DNA of 12,577 nt from Thermoflavifilum sp. (lineage in GTDB: Bacteria > Bacteroidota > Bacteroidia > Chitinophagales > Chitinophagaceae). Each line of letters starts with the position of its first letter. Position 1 is the stretch's first letter. Position numbers and translations under genes: made by a program. Location: NCBI GenBank assembly GCA_019683625.1, contig JADGHY010000036.1, forward strand, positions 1-12,577. The letters are read 5' to 3'. Positions 1-6,035 of this stretch are shown in pieces. The notes under the pieces were generated by a model. The model was not told the DNA's origin, did no database searches, and saw only the letters and a program-made list of their open reading frames with translations.

Positions 1-2
1 AA

Positions 3-503
3 GCTTTGATGCTCTGTTTTTTGCTGGGTGCCATGATTTGCACATTCCATGTAAAGGCACAGGTTAAAATTGGTTACATTGACATGCAGGAGCTGATTCA
101 GTCAATGCCTGAGACAAAAAATGCAGACTCGGTTTTGCAAAAATTTGCCAATCAGCTTCAGCAGCAAATTCAATCGGCACAGCAGGAATATCAGAACAAG
201 TTGATTGCCTATCAACAACAGGCCGACACGCTTTCCGATGCCATTAAAGAAATCAGGACACGTGAATTGAGCAATATGCAAAAGAATTTGCAGGATTTGT
301 CGCAGGCTGCTCAAGACAGTTATCAACAAAAGAACCAGCAACTGCTGCAACCTATTATTGAAAAAGCACAGAAGGCCGTGCAGGAAGTGGCCAAAGAAAA
401 GGGATATACCTATGTTTTTAATAAGCAACAGGATATTTTGATTGTGGCGCCCACGGCCGATGATTTGTTGCCAGCTGTGAAAGCTAAGCTGGGCATCAAA
501 TAA
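3..503 (+). CDS. ompH: OmpH/Skp-family periplasmic chaperone, 5' end probably cut by the window
   Basis: Small periplasmic chaperone of the OmpH/Skp family, which holds unfolded outer-membrane proteins on their way to the BAM complex. The visible protein begins with a hydrophobic stretch ending HVKA-Q, a likely signal peptidase I site. It continues with the family-typical start KIGYIDMQELIQSMPE, then a long Gln-rich, Ala-rich helical region (about residues 40-120) expected to form the coiled-coil tentacles, and ends in a compact beta-strand segment (YTYVFNKQQDILIVAP). The frame is open to the left edge. The visible signal peptide lacks the usual N-terminal Lys/Arg, so the true start is probably just outside the window; internal candidates are TTG at 6 and ATG at 9. 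In Bacteroidota this gene commonly lies between bamA and murI, which fits the neighbour here. A strong terminator follows. Family assignment is secure; the start is not. Confidence 0.88.
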   Translation, partial: ALMLCFLLGAMICTFHVKAQVKIGYIDMQELIQSMPETKNADSVLQKFANQLQQQIQSAQQEYQNKLIAYQQQADTLSDAIKEIRTRELSNMQKNLQDLSQAAQDSYQQKNQQLLQPIIEKAQKAVQEVAKEKGYTYVFNKQQDILIVAPTADDLLPAVKAKLGIK

Positions 504-538
504 GCTGATCTTTTTTGGTTTACTTTAAATATTTTGGG

Positions 539-570
539 GCTAAGAATCAGGTAGGTTCTTAGCTTTTTTT
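539..570 (+). terminator. Intrinsic terminator after ompH
   Basis: A perfect 8-bp stem, GCTAAGAA (539-546) with TTCTTAGC (556-563), encloses a 9-base loop and is followed at once by seven T residues (564-570). This is a textbook Rho-independent terminator shape. It lies 36 bases after the ompH stop. The T-tract ends exactly at the first candidate ATG of murI (571), so no room is left for a separate murI promoter downstream of it. Confidence 0.8.
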
Positions 571-1416
571 ATGCCTATTCCCATGTATGCCTATCAACCC
601 ATCGGCATTTTTGATTCCGGCTATGGTGGCCTCACGGTGATGCGTGAAATTGTGAAGGTGTTGCCGGAATACGATTATGTATATCTGGGCGATAATGCGC
701 GTACGCCTTATGGCAATCGATCCTTTGAAACGGTATATCATTACACCTGGCAATGTGTGCAGTATTTATTTTCCCGCCATTGTCACCTGGTGATTCTTGC
801 CTGCAATACGGCTTCGGCCAAGGCTTTGCGTACGATTCAGCAACGGCATTTGCCGGTGACCTTTCCGGAAAGGAGGGTGCTGGGTGTCATTCGGCCAACT
901 ACTGAAATCGCGCAGCAGTTTACCCGCAACGGGGCTGTGGGCATTTTAGCCACAACAGGCACCGTGCAATCGGCCTCCTATGTCATTGAAATCCGGAAGT
1001 TTTTTCCTGCCTTGCGCGTATATCAGCAGGCTTGCCCGATGTGGGTGCCATTGGTTGAAAACAATGAACATGAGGGGCCGGGAGCCGACTATTTTGTAAA
1101 GAAATATCTGGATCAGCTCTTTCAGCAAGCTGCTGATTTGGATGCTCTTATTCTGGCCTGTACGCATTATCCGCTGTTGATCCCCAAGATCAAAGCATAC
1201 CTTCCTGATGGCGTGCAGCTCATCTCACAAGGTCCCCTGGTGGCAGCCAGCCTGAAAGATTATTTGCGTCGTCATCCGGAAATTGATCGGCATTGCTCAA
1301 AATCGGGGCGAAGGGAGTTTTTAACGACAGACTCTGCTGCACTATTTGCCCGCCAGGCCAGCATTTTTTATGGTGAGCCCGTGGAAGCACAGCAAATCAG
1401 CGTGGAAGGTTTATGA
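571..1416 (+). CDS. murI: Glutamate racemase
   Basis: Interconverts L- and D-glutamate without a cofactor, supplying D-Glu for peptidoglycan synthesis in the cytoplasm. The 281-residue protein has the family landmarks in order: the N-terminal PIGIFDSGYGGLTV with the Asp-Ser pair (D15, S16), the YLGDNARTPYG loop (39-48), the first catalytic cysteine in ACNTASA (C78), and the second in LACTHYPLL (C197). The C-terminal part ends with a TTDSAALFARQASIFYG segment usual for this family. Length is normal. Two in-frame starts compete: ATG 571, which directly touches the terminator T-tract, and ATG 583, which gives MYAYQPIG and is 12 bases clear of it. The second is attractive because few residues normally precede PIG. 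Placement after an OmpH gene is a common Bacteroidota arrangement. Function is clear; the start is uncertain by four codons. Confidence 0.95.
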   Translation: MPIPMYAYQPIGIFDSGYGGLTVMREIVKVLPEYDYVYLGDNARTPYGNRSFETVYHYTWQCVQYLFSRHCHLVILACNTASAKALRTIQQRHLPVTFPERRVLGVIRPTTEIAQQFTRNGAVGILATTGTVQSASYVIEIRKFFPALRVYQQACPMWVPLVENNEHEGPGADYFVKKYLDQLFQQAADLDALILACTHYPLLIPKIKAYLPDGVQLISQGPLVAASLKDYLRRHPEIDRHCSKSGRREFLTTDSAALFARQASIFYGEPVEAQQISVEGL

Positions 1417-1435
1417 AGCAAAGCCCAAAGAAGCA

Positions 1436-1466
1436 TTTTTTAGAAAGAGTTTTTTGCCTACCTTTG
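1436..1466 (+). promoter_or_regulatory. Probable Bacteroidota-type promoter for rpmH-rnpA-yidD
   Basis: TACCTTTG at 1459-1466 is an exact match to the Bacteroidota -7 consensus TAnnTTTG. A run of six T residues at 1436-1441 sits 17 bases upstream, where the looser -33 (TTG/TTTG-like) element is expected, but it is not an exact match. Transcription would start around 1471-1475, giving a short leader of roughly 15 bases before the rpmH ATG. This is a pattern-based prediction only. Confidence 0.5.
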
Positions 1467-1488
1467 CCATCCATTTCAAGGCGTTGTT

Positions 1489-1650
1489 ATGAAACGAACC
1501 TATCAACCACATCGTCGCAGAAGAAAAAGTACACATGGTTTTCGCCGGCGCATGCGTACGGCCGATGGGCGTAAGGTATTGGCTCGCCGCCGGGCAAAAG
1601 GTCGCCATAAGCTCACGGTTTCCGATGAAAGAAACGATCGGCTTAAATAA
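1489..1650 (+). CDS. rpmH: 50S ribosomal protein L34
   Basis: L34 is a small, very basic protein of the large ribosomal subunit that packs against 23S rRNA. The ATG at 1489 gives 53 residues beginning MKRTYQPHRRRRKSTHGFR, followed by the classic RMRTADGRKVLARRRAKGRHKL core and a short acidic tail ending DRLK. Almost all bacterial L34 proteins share this opening and the GFRxRMxTxxGRxVLxxRRxKGR pattern. L34 is usually 44-46 residues; here an extra C-terminal tail of about eight residues follows the usual end (KLTVS), as seen in some Bacteroidota. rnpA follows after 14 bases, the near-universal bacterial pairing. Confidence 0.96.
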   Translation: MKRTYQPHRRRRKSTHGFRRRMRTADGRKVLARRRAKGRHKLTVSDERNDRLK

Positions 1651-1664
1651 GCATTGAATGGCGT

Positions 1665-2084
1665 TTGCTGATTCGGTATACATTCAAAAAAGCAGAGCGA
1701 CTCAAAAAGCGCAAACTCATTGAGCAATTATTTGCTCAAGGACGCAGCCTCTCCGTATTTCCGTTCAAAGCATTTTGCGTTTTCCCTTCACCATCCGTTC
1801 AGGATTCCCATTATCCCGCTCAGGTAGCTTTCAGTGTGCCCGGAAGATATTTCCGAAAGGCCACCCAACGCAATCGGATTAAGCGGTTGATGCGGGAAGC
1901 TTACCGATTGGAAAAGCATCGGCTTTATACCTATTTGCTGCAAAAACAGATGCAGTTGCATTGGATCATCATCTATCAAGGCAAAGAAATGCCTACATTT
2001 GAGGAAGTGCGGCAAAAAATGCAAATCCTTATCAACCGTGTGATGCAATTGGAGGAGGGCGAAAACCATGTGCATACTCCATAA
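1665..2084 (+). CDS. rnpA: Ribonuclease P protein component
   Basis: Protein subunit of RNase P, which helps the catalytic RNA bind precursor tRNAs and remove their 5' leaders. The 139-residue basic protein opens with YTFKKAERLKKRKLIEQLFAQG, the usual RnpA N-terminus that contacts the pre-tRNA leader. It carries the RNPA signature RKATQRNRIKRLMREAYR (64-81), with the conserved RNR at 69-71. No in-frame ATG exists upstream of the conserved region, because the frame is closed by TAA at 1644. TTG at 1665 is therefore the best start; CTG 1668 and ATT 1653 are poorer options. The ATG at 1658 is out of frame. The 3' end overlaps yidD by 17 bases, suggesting coupled translation. The identification is firm; the start rests on exclusion. 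Confidence 0.93.
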   Translation: MLIRYTFKKAERLKKRKLIEQLFAQGRSLSVFPFKAFCVFPSPSVQDSHYPAQVAFSVPGRYFRKATQRNRIKRLMREAYRLEKHRLYTYLLQKQMQLHWIIIYQGKEMPTFEEVRQKMQILINRVMQLEEGENHVHTP

Positions 2085-2307
2085 TCTCAATCGTTGGCTG
2101 GCCTTGCCATTCATTGGGCTGATTCGACTTTATCAGTTGGTGCTCTCACCTTGGTTGGGCAACAAATGCCGGTTTACGCCCACCTGTTCAGCTTATGCGC
2201 GCGAAGCCCTGCAGAAATATGGTTTATGGAAAGGCGGTTATCTCTCCATCAGGCGCATTCTGCGTTGTCATCCCTTTGGGGGAAGCGGTTATGATCCGGT
2301 GCCCTGA
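2068..2307 (+). CDS. yidD: Membrane protein insertion efficiency factor YidD
   Basis: A small (79-residue) YidD/DUF37 protein, thought to be membrane-associated through an N-terminal amphipathic helix and to assist YidC-dependent membrane insertion. Conserved elements seen: LIRLYQLVLSPWLG (18-31), CRFTPTCSAYA (34-44), GLWKGGYLSIRRILRCHPF (52-70) and the terminal GGSGYDPVP. The family cysteines are present (C34, C40, C67). The ATG at 2068 lies inside the end of rnpA and is preceded by GGAGGAGGG (2051-2059), a purine run resembling a Shine-Dalgarno site, though those bases also code for the RnpA C-terminus. In many bacteria rpmH-rnpA-yidD is followed by yidC; here it is not, and a non-coding gap and the nuo operon follow. 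Confidence 0.95.
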   Translation: MCILHNLNRWLALPFIGLIRLYQLVLSPWLGNKCRFTPTCSAYAREALQKYGLWKGGYLSIRRILRCHPFGGSGYDPVP

Positions 2308-2537
2308 GGTTTTCCCCAACTTATAAGCTAATGAATAAATCCGTTTTTGCTTTTTGTGCCAAACAATAAGTCCGATAACTTCTTTAGAAGAGCTAAGCGG
2401 CATTTGTTTAGTTAAGAAACAAGAGAGGCAAAATAGCAAGCAGGTGCGCGATGATAAAGGAATTTTCTGTATGATGACTTAATTGTGGAACAGCAAGGCC
2501 GTAAAACGCGGAATCATAGATAAAGCAAGCGGTTTCA

Positions 2538-2568
2538 TTTTCTAATTTTCTGATTTTGTGTAGCTTTG
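2538..2568 (+). promoter_or_regulatory. Probable promoter of the nuo operon
   Basis: TAGCTTTG at 2561-2568 exactly fits the Bacteroidota -7 consensus TAnnTTTG. The -33 side is weak: a T-rich stretch (TTTTC at 2538-2542) lies 18 bases upstream, without a clean TTG at the ideal place. A start near 2573-2577 would give a leader of about 60 bases that includes the 2592-2618 hairpin. It is the only exact TAnnTTTG I found in the gap before nuoA. Confidence 0.5.
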
Positions 2569-2591
2569 TCCCGTTCTTTTCAAGATCAGGG

Positions 2592-2618
2592 GGATAAAGG
2601 CTATTGCGGCATTTATCC
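2592..2618 (+). promoter_or_regulatory. Hairpin in the nuoA leader
   Basis: GGATAAA (2592-2598) and TTTATCC (2612-2618) form a perfect 7-bp stem with a 13-base loop, ending 15 bases before the nuoA ATG. The arms can be lengthened with CAGG/CCTG if a GGG bulge is allowed. There is no T-tract, so it is not a terminator. It could affect ribosome access or mRNA stability of the operon leader, but this is inferred from structure only. Confidence 0.4.
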
Positions 2619-2633
2619 TGAAATCACGATCCC

Positions 2634-3071
2634 ATGAGCGATTCCATGACGCACGATGTTCACCTCTGGCCTTTGCTTTTGTATGCTGCTCTGGTGTTAC
2701 TAACGGCCGCTGGTATGCTGCTGATCTCGCATTTTCTGGGGCAGCATCATGAAGAGCCAGCTACGGATGAGACTTACGAATCAGGCATTCCGGTAACAGG
2801 TTCAGCCCGTTTGCTTTTTCCGATTCATTTTTACATCGTAGCCATGTTTTTTGTGGTGTTTGATCTGGAGGCGGTGTTTATTGTAGCTTGGGCCATTTCG
2901 CTACGGCAAGTCGGTTGGGCCGGGTACATAGGAGTCTTGATTTTTATTTTGATTTTGGTGGCGGTCTTGATTTATGAGTGGCGTATAGGTGCCCTGGATT
3001 TTGGTCCGAACAGCAAAAAGATATTAAAAGCCTATCACAGGCGCATTCAGCAAAAACAGCAATCCTCATGA
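2634..3071 (+). CDS. nuoA: NADH-quinone oxidoreductase subunit A
   Basis: Small membrane subunit of complex I that wraps the junction of the peripheral and membrane arms near the quinone entry site. The 145-residue protein has three predicted membrane helices (about 11-35, 64-88, 95-116). Between the first two is the conserved loop YESGIPVTGSARLLF (48-62), and the second helix carries FYIVAMFFVVFDLEAVF with acidic D77 and E79, the family hallmark. The C-terminus contains RIGALD, as in the E. coli protein. ATG 2634 is used; a second ATG four codons in is possible. It is the first gene of the operon, and its stop overlaps the nuoB start in an ATGA, which suggests translational coupling. Confidence 0.96.
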   Translation: MSDSMTHDVHLWPLLLYAALVLLTAAGMLLISHFLGQHHEEPATDETYESGIPVTGSARLLFPIHFYIVAMFFVVFDLEAVFIVAWAISLRQVGWAGYIGVLIFILILVAVLIYEWRIGALDFGPNSKKILKAYHRRIQQKQQSS

Positions 3072-3697
3072 ACTGGTGGACAGCTAAGATAAATGAACCC
3101 ACGGCGGGCACTTCGCTGTTGGATGAAGCGGTGAAACGCACGGTGGTGCTCACGCGTCTCGATGATTTAATCAACTGGGGCCGGAAAAATTCGATCTGGC
3201 CTTTCAACTTCGGGCTTTCCTGTTGTTATGTGGAAATGGCCACCAGCATCACCAGTCGCTATGATGTAGCTCGTTTTGGTGCAGAAGTGATTCGCGGAAC
3301 ACCCCGTGAGGCTGATTTAATCATCATTGCCGGGACGGTGTTCATGAAAATGGCGCCTATCATCAAGCGGTTGTATGAGCAGATGATGGAGCCCCGTTGG
3401 GTGATTTCCATGGGTTCCTGTGCCAATTCAGGAGGCATGTATGATATCTACAGTGTGGTACAGGGGGTAGACAAATTTTTGCCGGTGGATGTGTATGTGC
3501 CTGGTTGTCCTCCAAGGCCCGATGCTTTTCTGGAAGGGATTACATTATTGCGCGAACGAGTGGGTCAGGAAAAAAGGCCATTGAGCTGGGTGATTGGCCC
3601 TCAAGGCGTCATCAAACCTGAAAAACCATCCATGCGCGACCAAAAGCAGGCTATGCGTGCACAGATGACGGAGATCAGGCCTCCGGACGAAGTATGA
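3068..3697 (+). CDS. nuoB: NADH-quinone oxidoreductase subunit B
   Basis: Peripheral-arm subunit that carries cluster N2, the last iron-sulfur cluster, which passes electrons to quinone. The 209-residue protein has all four N2 ligands: the tandem pair in GLSCCYVEM (C52, C53), C118 in MGSCANSGG and C147 in PGCPPRP. The segments WGRKNSIWPFNFG and GGMYDIYSVVQGVDKF are typical of the family and match the E. coli-type protein closely. The reading frame is open further upstream to 2978, but that part lies inside nuoA and encodes nothing family-like. The ATG at 3068, overlapping the nuoA stop as ATGA, gives the expected N-terminus. An 84-base gap with inverted repeats separates it from nuoCD. Confidence 0.97.
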   Translation: MNWWTAKINEPTAGTSLLDEAVKRTVVLTRLDDLINWGRKNSIWPFNFGLSCCYVEMATSITSRYDVARFGAEVIRGTPREADLIIIAGTVFMKMAPIIKRLYEQMMEPRWVISMGSCANSGGMYDIYSVVQGVDKFLPVDVYVPGCPPRPDAFLEGITLLRERVGQEKRPLSWVIGPQGVIKPEKPSMRDQKQAMRAQMTEIRPPDEV

Positions 3698-3719
3698 AAG
3701 CGAGATATTGAAAAAGCGA

Positions 3720-3766
3720 TTTCGGCCCGGCCGAAACAGATTCAGGGTTCCTTTTGTTGATCTGTT
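3720..3766 (+). repeat. Overlapping inverted repeats between nuoB and nuoCD
   Basis: Two inverted repeats lie in the 84-base gap. The first, TTTCGGCC (3720-3727) and GGCCGAAA (3729-3736) around a single C, would fold as a 6-bp stem with a five-base loop. The second, AACAGAT (3735-3741) and ATCTGTT (3760-3766), has an 18-base loop. They share bases 3735-3736, so the full stems compete slightly. Neither is followed by a T-tract, which argues against a terminator. A role in mRNA processing or in setting NuoB/NuoCD ratios is possible but unproven. Confidence 0.45.
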
Positions 3767-3781
3767 GTTATATGCATTGAT

Positions 3782-5524
3782 ATGTCAGATATTCCATCCA
3801 TATTGGAGCAACAATTTCCGGATGCCATTCTGGCTCAGCAAGCAACCAAGGACGATTTCCCTACCTTATGGATAAAACCGGCTTATATTCGGGAGGTGTT
3901 GCATTATCTGAAGCATGAAATTGCGCAGCCTTATCGGATGTTGTATGATCTCACTGCCATTGATGAACAGGCGCGCACGCATCGGGAGGGGCAACCCGAA
4001 AGCCGGTTTACGGTGGTATATGTGTTGTTTTCTTTTGACCGGAATACTTTTTTGAGGCTGAAGATCCCATTGACGGATGAACAGCCTGTAGCGCCTTCTG
4101 TAACCGGAGTATGGCCCTCGGCCAACTGGTATGAGCGGGAGGTATATGACATGTTTGGGATTCGGTTTGAAGGGCATCCCGATTTGCGACGCATCCTGAT
4201 GCCCCGCACCTGGAAAGGGCATCCCTTGCAGAAATGCCATCCTGCCCGGGCCACCGAAATGGGACCTTTTCAGCTGCCTCAGGAAAAGCAGCACGAAGAG
4301 GAAGAGGCTTTGCGATTCCGGCCGGAAGACTGGGGCCTGAAACCCGAAGAGGTGGATCCGGAACATTTCATGTTTTTAAATCTAGGTCCGCAGCATCCCG
4401 GCACCCATGGCGTGTTGCGCCTCGTGCTGGAGCTCGATGGAGAAGAGATTGTGCGCATCATCCCTGATATCGGGTTTCACCATCGCGGAGCCGAAAAGAT
4501 GGGCGAACGCCAGTCCTGGCATACCTATATCCCTTACACAGACCGGGTAGAATATCTGGGTGGCGTCATGAATAACTTCCCCTATGTGATGGCTGTGGAA
4601 AAGCTGGCAGGAATTGAGGTCCCCGATCGGGTAAAGGTGATCCGGATCATGATGAGTGAACTGTTCCGGATTTCCAGCCATCTGGTATGGTATGGCACCT
4701 TTGCTCAGGACCTGGGCATGATGACGCCGGTGTTTCTCATGTTCAATGATCGCGAACGCATTTTCGATATTGTGGCGGCCATTTGTGGCGATCGCATGCA
4801 TCCAAACTGGTTCCGGATTGGTGGTGTGGTGCAGGATTTGCCGAAAGGCTGGGATCGGCTCATCAAAGATTTTTTGGAATATTTTCCCAAACGCCTGAAA
4901 GAATATGACCGGATGGTCATGCGCAACCGGTTGTTCCAGAAGCGCACCATCGGCATTGGCATCTACGATACCGAAGAAGCTATTGAATGGGGTGTCACGG
5001 GTCCGGGATTGCGGGCTACGGGCATGGAATGGGATTTCCGGAAAAAGCAACCCTACTCAGGTTATGATCAATTTGAGTTTGATGTGCCTATTGGCAAAAA
5101 TGGCGATTGCTATGATCGGGCCATTGTACGGGTGGAAGAAATGTGGCAAAGCCTGCGCATCATTGAGCAATGTGTGCAAAACATGCCTGCAGGACCTTAT
5201 AAATCCGATCATCCGCTCACCACGCCACCGCTCAAGGAATATACCATGCAAGACATTGAAACCCTTATCAATCATTTTCTGGGCGTGACCTGGGGTCCCG
5301 TGATTCCTCCCGGCGAGGTGATGGTGGGGGTGGAAGCCACCAAAGGGCACAACAGCTATTACCTCATCAGTGATGGCAATACCACTTCGTATCGGACACG
5401 GATTCGCACACCGTCGTTTGCCCACATGCAATTTGTGCCCATCATCAGCAGGGGATATACCATTCCAGACTTGCTGGCTATTCTAGGCAGCGTGGATTAC
5501 GTGCTTTCAGACGTGGATCGATAA
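3782..5524 (+). CDS. nuoCD: NADH-quinone oxidoreductase fused subunit C/D
   Basis: Natural fusion of the NuoC (30 kDa) and NuoD (49 kDa) subunits, which with NuoB build the quinone-reduction site. NuoC occupies about residues 1-168, with its signature WYEREVYDMFGIRFEGHPDL (116-135). A charged linker (about 169-195, with EEEE at 172-175) leads into NuoD, which starts at FLNLGPQHPGTHG and ends with the usual SDVDR. Residues aligning with the Thermus Nqo4 quinone-site His38, Tyr87 and Asp139 are present as H209, Y258 and D310. At 580 residues the protein is close to the E. coli fusion (about 600), and long blocks such as HHRGAEKMGERQSW match it. The NuoC motif usually read as RKDYP is QKCHP here (149-153). 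The start at ATG 3782 has no Shine-Dalgarno site. nuoE follows after 11 bases. Confidence 0.97.
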   Translation: MSDIPSILEQQFPDAILAQQATKDDFPTLWIKPAYIREVLHYLKHEIAQPYRMLYDLTAIDEQARTHREGQPESRFTVVYVLFSFDRNTFLRLKIPLTDEQPVAPSVTGVWPSANWYEREVYDMFGIRFEGHPDLRRILMPRTWKGHPLQKCHPARATEMGPFQLPQEKQHEEEEALRFRPEDWGLKPEEVDPEHFMFLNLGPQHPGTHGVLRLVLELDGEEIVRIIPDIGFHHRGAEKMGERQSWHTYIPYTDRVEYLGGVMNNFPYVMAVEKLAGIEVPDRVKVIRIMMSELFRISSHLVWYGTFAQDLGMMTPVFLMFNDRERIFDIVAAICGDRMHPNWFRIGGVVQDLPKGWDRLIKDFLEYFPKRLKEYDRMVMRNRLFQKRTIGIGIYDTEEAIEWGVTGPGLRATGMEWDFRKKQPYSGYDQFEFDVPIGKNGDCYDRAIVRVEEMWQSLRIIEQCVQNMPAGPYKSDHPLTTPPLKEYTMQDIETLINHFLGVTWGPVIPPGEVMVGVEATKGHNSYYLISDGNTTSYRTRIRTPSFAHMQFVPIISRGYTIPDLLAILGSVDYVLSDVDR

Positions 5525-5535
5525 AACATGCATCA

Positions 5536-6021
5536 ATGGACACACCAACACAACGCATATTAACCGATGAGATGATTGCCGAAATCCGGGAGATGTACAA
5601 ACATTTTCCGGTGAAAAGAGCTGCTTGTATTGAAGGCTTAAAGCTCATCCAGAAACACCATAAATGGGTATCGGATCAGGCAGTGCGCGAGTTAGCTGAA
5701 GTGCTGGAGATGTCGCCCGATGAAATCGACAGCGTAGCTACTTTTTACAACCTTATCTTTCGCAAACCCGTAGGTAGGCATGTGATCCTGATTTGCGATA
5801 GTGTCAGCTGCTGGATCATGGGCTACGCAGAAATAGCCGATTACCTGAAAAAAAAGCTGGGAATTCAGTTTGGGGAAACCACGGCCGATGGTCGGTTTAC
5901 CCTGATCCCTATTTGTTGCCTGGGCACCTGTGACCGTGCACCGGCGATGTTTATTGATGAAGACCTGCATCGTGATCTTACGGTGGAACAGATCGATGCT
6001 ATTCTGGAGAGATATCCTTAA
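5536..6021 (+). CDS. nuoE: NADH-quinone oxidoreductase subunit E
   Basis: 24-kDa-type, thioredoxin-like subunit of the NADH-oxidising module, carrying the [2Fe-2S] cluster N1a next to the FMN of NuoF. The 161-residue protein has an N-terminal helical region (to about 80) followed by the thioredoxin-like fold. The four N1a ligands follow the family spacing: C87 and C92 in CDSVSC, then C128 and C132 in the CCLGTC segment. The motifs VATFYNLIFRKPVGRHVI and DGRFTLIP before the second pair are also typical. Length is normal for the bacterial subunit. It sits 11 bases after nuoCD and 14 bases before nuoF, consistent with one transcript. Confidence 0.96.
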   Translation: MDTPTQRILTDEMIAEIREMYKHFPVKRAACIEGLKLIQKHHKWVSDQAVRELAEVLEMSPDEIDSVATFYNLIFRKPVGRHVILICDSVSCWIMGYAEIADYLKKKLGIQFGETTADGRFTLIPICCLGTCDRAPAMFIDEDLHRDLTVEQIDAILERYP

Positions 6022-6035
6022 ACCGAAATCTGGAC

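Larger units (their letters stand above)
2308..2633 (+). other. Non-coding region between yidD and nuoA
   Basis: A stretch of 326 bases without a convincing gene. It is A+T-richer than the flanking genes and has no terminator with a T-tract after yidD. It contains a short palindrome, CTTCTTTAGAAG (2379-2390), a 12-codon ATG frame at 2331-2369 with no supporting evidence, the probable nuo promoter near its right end, and a leader hairpin just before nuoA. I do not recognise a riboswitch or small RNA. About 230 bases (2308-2537) are unexplained. Confidence 0.6.

Noticed and set aside
2331..2369. A 12-codon ATG frame after yidD (MNKSVFAFCAKQ) as a leader peptide
   Set aside because: It lies well upstream of the predicted nuo promoter, has no linked attenuator hairpin, and is short enough to occur by chance.
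2978..3067. Upstream extension of the nuoB reading frame
   Set aside because: It lies within nuoA in another frame and encodes no NuoB-like sequence; ATG 3068, overlapping the nuoA stop, gives the expected N-terminus.
3720..3736. TTTCGGCC/GGCCGAAA palindrome as a transcription terminator inside the nuo operon
   Set aside because: No T-tract follows, and ending transcription here would separate nuoB from the rest of the enzyme.
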